Source: Pseudogemmobacter humi (GTDB taxonomy: Bacteria > Pseudomonadota > Alphaproteobacteria > Rhodobacterales > Rhodobacteraceae). Taken from it: a DNA stretch of 64,000 bases. The notes under the pieces were generated by a model. The model saw only the letters and a program-made list of their open reading frames with translations. It had not been told where the DNA came from and ran no database searches. Every line of letters starts with the position of its first letter. The first letter of the stretch is position 1. The translations under genes and the position numbers were made by a program. The DNA is taken from the NCBI RefSeq assembly GCF_900609055.1, contig NZ_UXAW01000090.1, forward strand, positions 1 through 64,000. Direction: 5' to 3'. Positions 60,191 through 64,000 of this stretch are shown here, piece by piece.

Positions 60191-61087
60191 ATGTCAGATC
60201 CGCAGCACAATCCGGGGCAGGACGCAGGCGAGGATCCCGGCGGCGGCATCTTCGCCCGCGACGTGACCGTCACTTACCGCAACGGCCTGACCGCCCTGCG
60301 CCAGGCCAGTTTCCAGATCCCGAAGGGCACCGTCACCGCGCTGGTCGGGGTGAACGGCGCCGGAAAATCCACCCTGTTCAAGGCGATCATGGGCTTCGTG
60401 CCGCTCGCGCGCGGCGAGATCCGGCTTCTGGGCCTGCCGGTGAAAGAGGCGCTGAAGCAGAACCTCGTCGCCTATGTGCCCCAGGCCGAGGAGGTGGACT
60501 GGTCTTTCCCCGTCCTCGTCGAGGATGTGGTGATGATGGGGCGCTACGGCCATATGGGCTTTCTGCGCCGCCCGCGCGCCGAAGACCGCGCCGCGGTCGA
60601 GGCCGCGCTTTCGCGGGTGAACATGCTTGAATACCGCCACCGCCAGATCGGCGAGCTTTCGGGCGGCCAGAAGAAGCGCGTCTTCCTCGCCCGCGCGCTG
60701 GCCCAGGACGGGCGGGTGATCCTGCTGGACGAGCCCTTCACCGGCGTCGATGTCAGGACCGAGGAGCAGATCATCCGGCTGCTCGGCGAGTTGCGCGACG
60801 AGGGCCGGGTGATGCTGGTCTCGACCCACAACCTCGGCTCGGTGCCCGAGTTCTGCGACCGGGTGGTGCTGGTGCGCGGCACGGTGCTGGCCCATGGCCC
60901 GACCGCCGCCACCTTCACCCATGACAATCTGGAGAAGGCCTTCGGCGGCGTCTTGCGCCGCTTCACACTGGGCGGCGACGTGCTGCATGACGACGACGAC
61001 CCGCGCCGGATCTCGATCCTGACCGATGACGAGCGCCCCCTGGTGCAATACGGCGAGCGCACCCGCACCCGCGAGGACGGCGAATGA
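60191..61087 (+). CDS. sitB: Manganese/iron ABC transporter ATPase SitB
   Basis: This 298-residue ABC ATPase has Walker [10 protein letters not shown] near 54-62, the Q-loop in [11 protein letters not shown], signature [17 protein letters not shown] and Walker [13 protein letters not shown] with H-loop STHNLG. A charged C-terminal tail follows. AGGAG precedes the ATG. The stop overlaps sitC (ATGA). Confidence 0.94.
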   Translation: MSDPQHNPGQDAGEDPGGGIFARDVTVTYRNGLTALRQASFQIPKGTVTALVGVNGAGKSTLFKAIMGFVPLARGEIRLLGLPVKEALKQNLVAYVPQAEEVDWSFPVLVEDVVMMGRYGHMGFLRRPRAEDRAAVEAALSRVNMLEYRHRQIGELSGGQKKRVFLARALAQDGRVILLDEPFTGVDVRTEEQIIRLLGELRDEGRVMLVSTHNLGSVPEFCDRVVLVRGTVLAHGPTAATFTHDNLEKAFGGVLRRFTLGGDVLHDDDDPRRISILTDDERPLVQYGERTRTREDGE

Positions 61088-61941
61088 CGCTGCTGGAGCC
61101 TTTCGCCTATGGCTATATGACCAATGCGATGTGGGTCTCGGCGCTGGTCGGCGGGGTCTGCGGGTTTCTTTCGGCTTACCTGATGCTGAAAGGCTGGTCG
61201 CTGATCGGCGATGCGCTTTCGCATTCGGTGGTGCCGGGCGTCGCGGGTGCGTATCTCCTGGGCCTGCCGTTCGCGCTTGGCGCCTTTCTGTCGGGCGGGC
61301 TGGCGGCGGCGGCGATGCTGTTCCTGTCCGACCGCTCGGGCCTCAAACCCGATGTGGTGATCGGGCTGATCTTCACCTCGTTCTTCGGGCTGGGGCTGTT
61401 CATGGTCTCGCTCAATCCGATGGCGATCTCGGTCCAGACCATCACCATGGGCAATATCCTCGCCATCACGCCCGAGGACACGCTGCAACTGGCGATCATC
61501 GGTTTCGTCTCGCTGGCGGTGCTGCTGGCGAAATGGAAGGATCTGATGGTGGTGTTCTTCGACGAGAGCCATGCGCGCTCCATCGGTCTGCGACCGGGGC
61601 TGCTGAAAGCGGTGTTCTTCGTCCTGCTCTCGGCCTGCGTGGTGGCGGCGATGCAGACGGTGGGGGCGTTTCTGGTGATCGCGCTGGTCGTCACCCCCGG
61701 CGCCACCGCTTACCTGCTCTGCGACCGCTTTCCGCGGCTGATCGCGCTCTCGGTCGCCATCGGCGCGGGGACGAGCTTCCTTGGCGCCTATATCAGCTAT
61801 TTCCTCGACGGAGCGACCGGCGGGATCATCGTCTGCCTGCAAACGCTGATCTTCCTCGTGGTCTTCGTGCTGGCGCCGAAACACGGGCTGCTGGCGGCGC
61901 GCAGGCGCGCGGCCGAGGCGCTGGCAGAGGACGCGCCATGA
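61084..61941 (+). CDS. sitC: Manganese/iron ABC transporter permease SitC
   Basis: This 285-residue permease of the ABC-3 family has about eight to nine transmembrane helices. The family segment [20 protein letters not shown] is near the N-terminus, and [20 protein letters not shown] is in the second half. It overlaps sitB and sitD by 4 bp each, so the three are coupled. Confidence 0.93.
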   Translation: MTLLEPFAYGYMTNAMWVSALVGGVCGFLSAYLMLKGWSLIGDALSHSVVPGVAGAYLLGLPFALGAFLSGGLAAAAMLFLSDRSGLKPDVVIGLIFTSFFGLGLFMVSLNPMAISVQTITMGNILAITPEDTLQLAIIGFVSLAVLLAKWKDLMVVFFDESHARSIGLRPGLLKAVFFVLLSACVVAAMQTVGAFLVIALVVTPGATAYLLCDRFPRLIALSVAIGAGTSFLGAYISYFLDGATGGIIVCLQTLIFLVVFVLAPKHGLLAARRRAAEALAEDAP

Positions 61942-62798
61942 TCGAGACCCTGCTGACCCCGTTCCAGTTTCCGTTCATGCGCGACGCCTTCCTGATCGCG
62001 GCTCTGGTCGCGCCGCCCTGCGCGCTTCTGTCGTGCTTTCTGGTGCTGAAGGGCCAGGCGCTGATGGGCGATGCGGTCAGCCATGCGGTGCTGCCGGGCA
62101 TCGTTCTGGCCTATGTCGGGGGCTTTCCGCTGATCCTCGGCGCCTTCGGCGCGGGGATGTTCACCGCCATCGCCACCGGCTGGCTGGCCCAGAACAGCCG
62201 GGTGAAACAGGATACGGTGATGGGCGTGGTGTTCTCCGGCATGTTCGGGCTGGGGATCGTGCTCTACACCTCGATCGAGAGCGACGCCCATCTCGACCAT
62301 ATCCTGTTTGGCAACATGCTGCGGATCTCGGGCGCGGATCTGTGGAACGCCGGGCTGATCTCGGCCTTCGTCAGCGCGGCGCTGATCCTGAAATGGAAGG
62401 ATCTGATGCTGCATGCCTTCGATCCGGCCCAGGCGAAAGCCTCGGGGCTGCGGGTCGGGCTGCTGCATTACGGGCTGCTGACGCTTTTGTCGCTGACCAT
62501 CGTCGCCACGCTGTCGGCGACCGGGCTGATCCTTGCCGTGGGGCTGCTGATCGCCCCCGGAGCCATCGCCTTCCTCATGGTGCGCCGGTTCGGGGCGATG
62601 CTGGTGGTCGCGACCCTCGCCTGTCTGAGCGCGATGATCCTCGGCGTCTGGCTCAGCTTCTGGCTGGATTCCTCGCCCGCGGCGACGATCATCCTCGTGC
62701 TGACGGCGATGTTCCTGATCGCCTTCCTGCGCCGCAGCCTTCAGATCCGGGCACAGAGCCGTCGGGAAGACCGGTCCGGGGCCGCTGCGCCGCGCTGA
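61938..62798 (+). CDS. sitD: Manganese/iron ABC transporter permease SitD
   Basis: This is the second 286-residue ABC-3 permease, paralogous to SitC: QALMGDAVSHAVLPGIVLAY and TGLILAVGLLIAPGAIAFLM correspond to the SitC segments. The pair should form the heteromeric channel used by SitA and SitB. It is the last gene of the operon, followed by a GC hairpin at 62827-62843. Confidence 0.93.
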   Translation: MIETLLTPFQFPFMRDAFLIAALVAPPCALLSCFLVLKGQALMGDAVSHAVLPGIVLAYVGGFPLILGAFGAGMFTAIATGWLAQNSRVKQDTVMGVVFSGMFGLGIVLYTSIESDAHLDHILFGNMLRISGADLWNAGLISAFVSAALILKWKDLMLHAFDPAQAKASGLRVGLLHYGLLTLLSLTIVATLSATGLILAVGLLIAPGAIAFLMVRRFGAMLVVATLACLSAMILGVWLSFWLDSSPAATIILVLTAMFLIAFLRRSLQIRAQSRREDRSGAAAPR

Positions 62799-62826
62799 CG
62801 CGCGCCGGCGGCCCCGGACGGAGGCC

Positions 62827-62843
62827 GGGGGGCAAAGCCCCCC
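62827..62843. terminator. GC hairpin between sitD and the GapR gene
   Basis: GGGGGGC-AAA-GCCCCCC is followed by CGGACCCCC. It has the same first module as family 2 repeats but lacks the GGATATTT part. It lies between the convergent sitD and GapR genes and may act as a two-way terminator. Confidence 0.55.
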
Positions 62844-62860
62844 GGACCCCCACCGGCCGC

Positions 62861-63106
62861 TTACTGCATCCCGAGCGCGGACATATAGACTTCGAGGATC
62901 GCATCCTCTTCCTGGCGCTCCTGCGCGTCTTTCTTGCGCAGCGAGACGATCTTGCGGATCGCCTTGGTGTCGAACCCGCGGCCCTTGATCTCGGCGTAGA
63001 TCTCTTTGATCTGATCGCCGATATCCTTCTTCTCGGCCTCGAATTGCTCGATCCGCTCGATGAACTGACGCAGTTCATCGGCGGTGACGTTGAAGGCATC
63101 ATTCAT
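62861..63106 (-). CDS. gapR: GapR-family nucleoid-associated protein (DUF2312)
   Basis: This 81-residue coiled-coil protein includes [20 protein letters not shown] and [20 protein letters not shown], then [17 protein letters not shown]. The match is to DUF2312/UPF0335, of which Caulobacter GapR binds overtwisted DNA ahead of forks and polymerases and helps topoisomerases. The length and the basic [10 protein letters not shown] region are typical. It is monocistronic here. Confidence 0.93.
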   Translation of the reverse strand: MNDAFNVTADELRQFIERIEQFEAEKKDIGDQIKEIYAEIKGRGFDTKAIRKIVSLRKKDAQERQEEDAILEVYMSALGMQ

Positions 63107-63241
63107 CTTCTGCTCTCCGGTTTGCCTCGGGGGCCAGATAACGCGGCCCGGCCCCGGCTTTCAAGACGGAGTTGCGGGGCCGGGCTTGCAAGCGCAATCG
63201 CCACGGGTTAGCCAGCGGGCAAAGCAAAAGGGGGCCGCGCC

Positions 63242-63457
63242 ATGGAAATCCTGATCTGGACCGGAGCCCTGATCTCGCTTCTCGGCCTCGGGGGGCTGGT
63301 GTGGTGCGTGCTGCGCGGGCTGAAGATCCGCCGCTCGGGCGCCGATGAGGCGAGGATGCGCAGCGAACTCCAGCGCCTTTTCGCGGTGAATTTCGCGGCC
63401 CTCGGCGTCTCGGCGCTCGGGCTGGCGCTGGTGGTGGCGGGGATCGCTCTCGGCTGA
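63242..63457 (+). CDS. Small conserved membrane protein
   Basis: This 71-residue protein has two hydrophobic helices (about 4-24 and 48-69) with a charged loop between (RGLKIRRSGADEARMRSELQ). No function is recognised. Its short size, clear two-helix design and conserved look (LQRLFAVNFAALGVSALGLA) suggest a genuine Rhodobacteraceae membrane protein. The start ATG has GGGGGCC upstream. Confidence 0.7.
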   Translation: MEILIWTGALISLLGLGGLVWCVLRGLKIRRSGADEARMRSELQRLFAVNFAALGVSALGLALVVAGIALG

Positions 63458-63479
63458 CGCCCGCTTCCGGGCGCCTTTG

Positions 63480-64000
63480 TCAGGCCACCGCGCCGCGGCC
63501 TTTCGAGACCAGCTCGTCCAGCACCGGATGCGGCGTCCAGACATCGCCCTCGGACTGCCAGCGCCGCAGATCGGCGCGCAGCACCATAGGCCCGCGCCTT
63601 GCGGCCTGATACATCGGCCCGCCGCGCCAGCGCGGGAAACCATGGCCCTGGATCAGGATATGGTCGATATCCGAGGGCCGCAGCGCCACCCCCGCCGCGA
63701 GCAGCCGGTAACCCTCGTTCGCCATGGCCGCGAGCCAGCGGTGCCGAACCTCGTCTCCGGTCATCGCCCGCATCGTGCCGCTGACGCCCGTATCGGTCAG
63801 TTCCGGCGGGACTTCGCCGAAATCCTCAAGCGCCCTCGCGATCAGCCGCACCGGCACCCCGCTTTGCGCCATCAGCGCCAGCGCCCGCCGCCCGGCCGCC
63901 GTCACCGCCCGGCCGATCCCGACCGGACCGCCGGTCAGCACCGGCGGCAGGCCCAGATGCCGCAGAAGCCGGATCGCGGTGGCGACCTGCCCCGGCGCGG
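63480..64000 (-). CDS. FadB/FadJ-like 3-hydroxyacyl-CoA dehydrogenase, C-terminal part
   Basis: The last 173 codons of a gene continue beyond the right window edge. The frame is open to position 64000. Family features are the end of the NAD-binding domain (PVLTGGPVGIGRAV) and the C-terminal 3HCDH domain repeat with VALRPSDIDHILIQGHGFPR, then WRGGPMYQAARRG. The latter is the hallmark close of multifunctional beta-oxidation proteins. The enoyl-CoA hydratase part would lie outside. ATG 63941 is internal and not the start. Confidence 0.85.
   Translation of the reverse strand, partial: APGQVATAIRLLRHLGLPPVLTGGPVGIGRAVTAAGRRALALMAQSGVPVRLIARALEDFGEVPPELTDTGVSGTMRAMTGDEVRHRWLAAMANEGYRLLAAGVALRPSDIDHILIQGHGFPRWRGGPMYQAARRGPMVLRADLRRWQSEGDVWTPHPVLDELVSKGRGAVA

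Overview
The window is high-GC chromosomal DNA from an alphaproteobacterium, most likely a member of the Rhodobacteraceae (Rhodobacter/Paracoccus-like). The main grounds are gene orders typical of that family: iscR-desulfurase-sufB-sufC-sufD-sufS, dusB(nifR3)-ntrB-ntrC-ntrY-ntrX followed by trkA-trkH-hfq-hflX, fused ispDF next to pgpA and a CinA-type gene, and a Fur/Mur-type site in front of sitABCD. A GTTC-N7-GTTC LexA box in front of uvrA, an IscR with only one cysteine, a metal-site-less HemB and an NtrC without GAFTGA all point the same way.

Layout. Positions 1-616 are an accessory junction: the end of an IS5-family (IS903-like) element cuts into the 3' end of a tyrosine-recombinase gene that lies against the 3' end of tRNA-Arg(CCG). 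Positions 658-9195 form one minus-strand Fe-S cluster assembly operon. It runs from an IscR-type promoter/operator through iscR, an IscS/NifS-type desulfurase, sufB, a shrunken ybjQ-like remnant, a methyltransferase-fold protein, sufC, sufD, two YIP1-like membrane proteins and sufS. Positions 9227-15257 read rightward: hydrolase, small protein, HD phosphohydrolase, icd, XRE regulator, YitT and typA. Positions 15432-22028 hold uvrA (SOS box), psuG, a DUF502 protein, a patatin and 3-hydroxybutyrate dehydrogenase. A candidate small RNA lies at 22118-22193 between that gene and a peptide-type binding protein.

From 24160 come an entericidin-like lipopeptide and an overlapping trio (AMP-ligase, FrnE/DsbA, Bcr/CflA exporter). 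These are followed by mfd, hemB, a SYLF lipoprotein, a beta-hydroxyacid dehydrogenase and a penicillin-acylase-family hydrolase. Positions 37555-49692 are the hflX/hfq/trkHA/ntrXYCB/dusB block, all on the minus strand. Positions 49910-55375 hold ispDF-pgpA-cinA, a COQ10/RatA-like protein, hpt, a small membrane protein, a dihaem cytochrome c and lipA. The right end holds a DUF6456 DNA-binding protein divergent from a DUF6477 protein, an orphan non-pyrrolysine MttB homologue, sitABCD, a GapR-type nucleoid protein and the 3' end of a FadB/FadJ-like gene.

Most of the window is core metabolism and regulation. The less explained material is in the gaps: three dispersed repeat families, a 30-bp perfect inverted repeat, a free-standing hairpin-terminated transcript candidate, and the remnants at the left edge and inside the suf operon. 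I saw no CRISPR array, prophage or obvious defence system. Gene starts were chosen by overlap, Shine-Dalgarno spacing and family N-termini; where uncertain this is stated.
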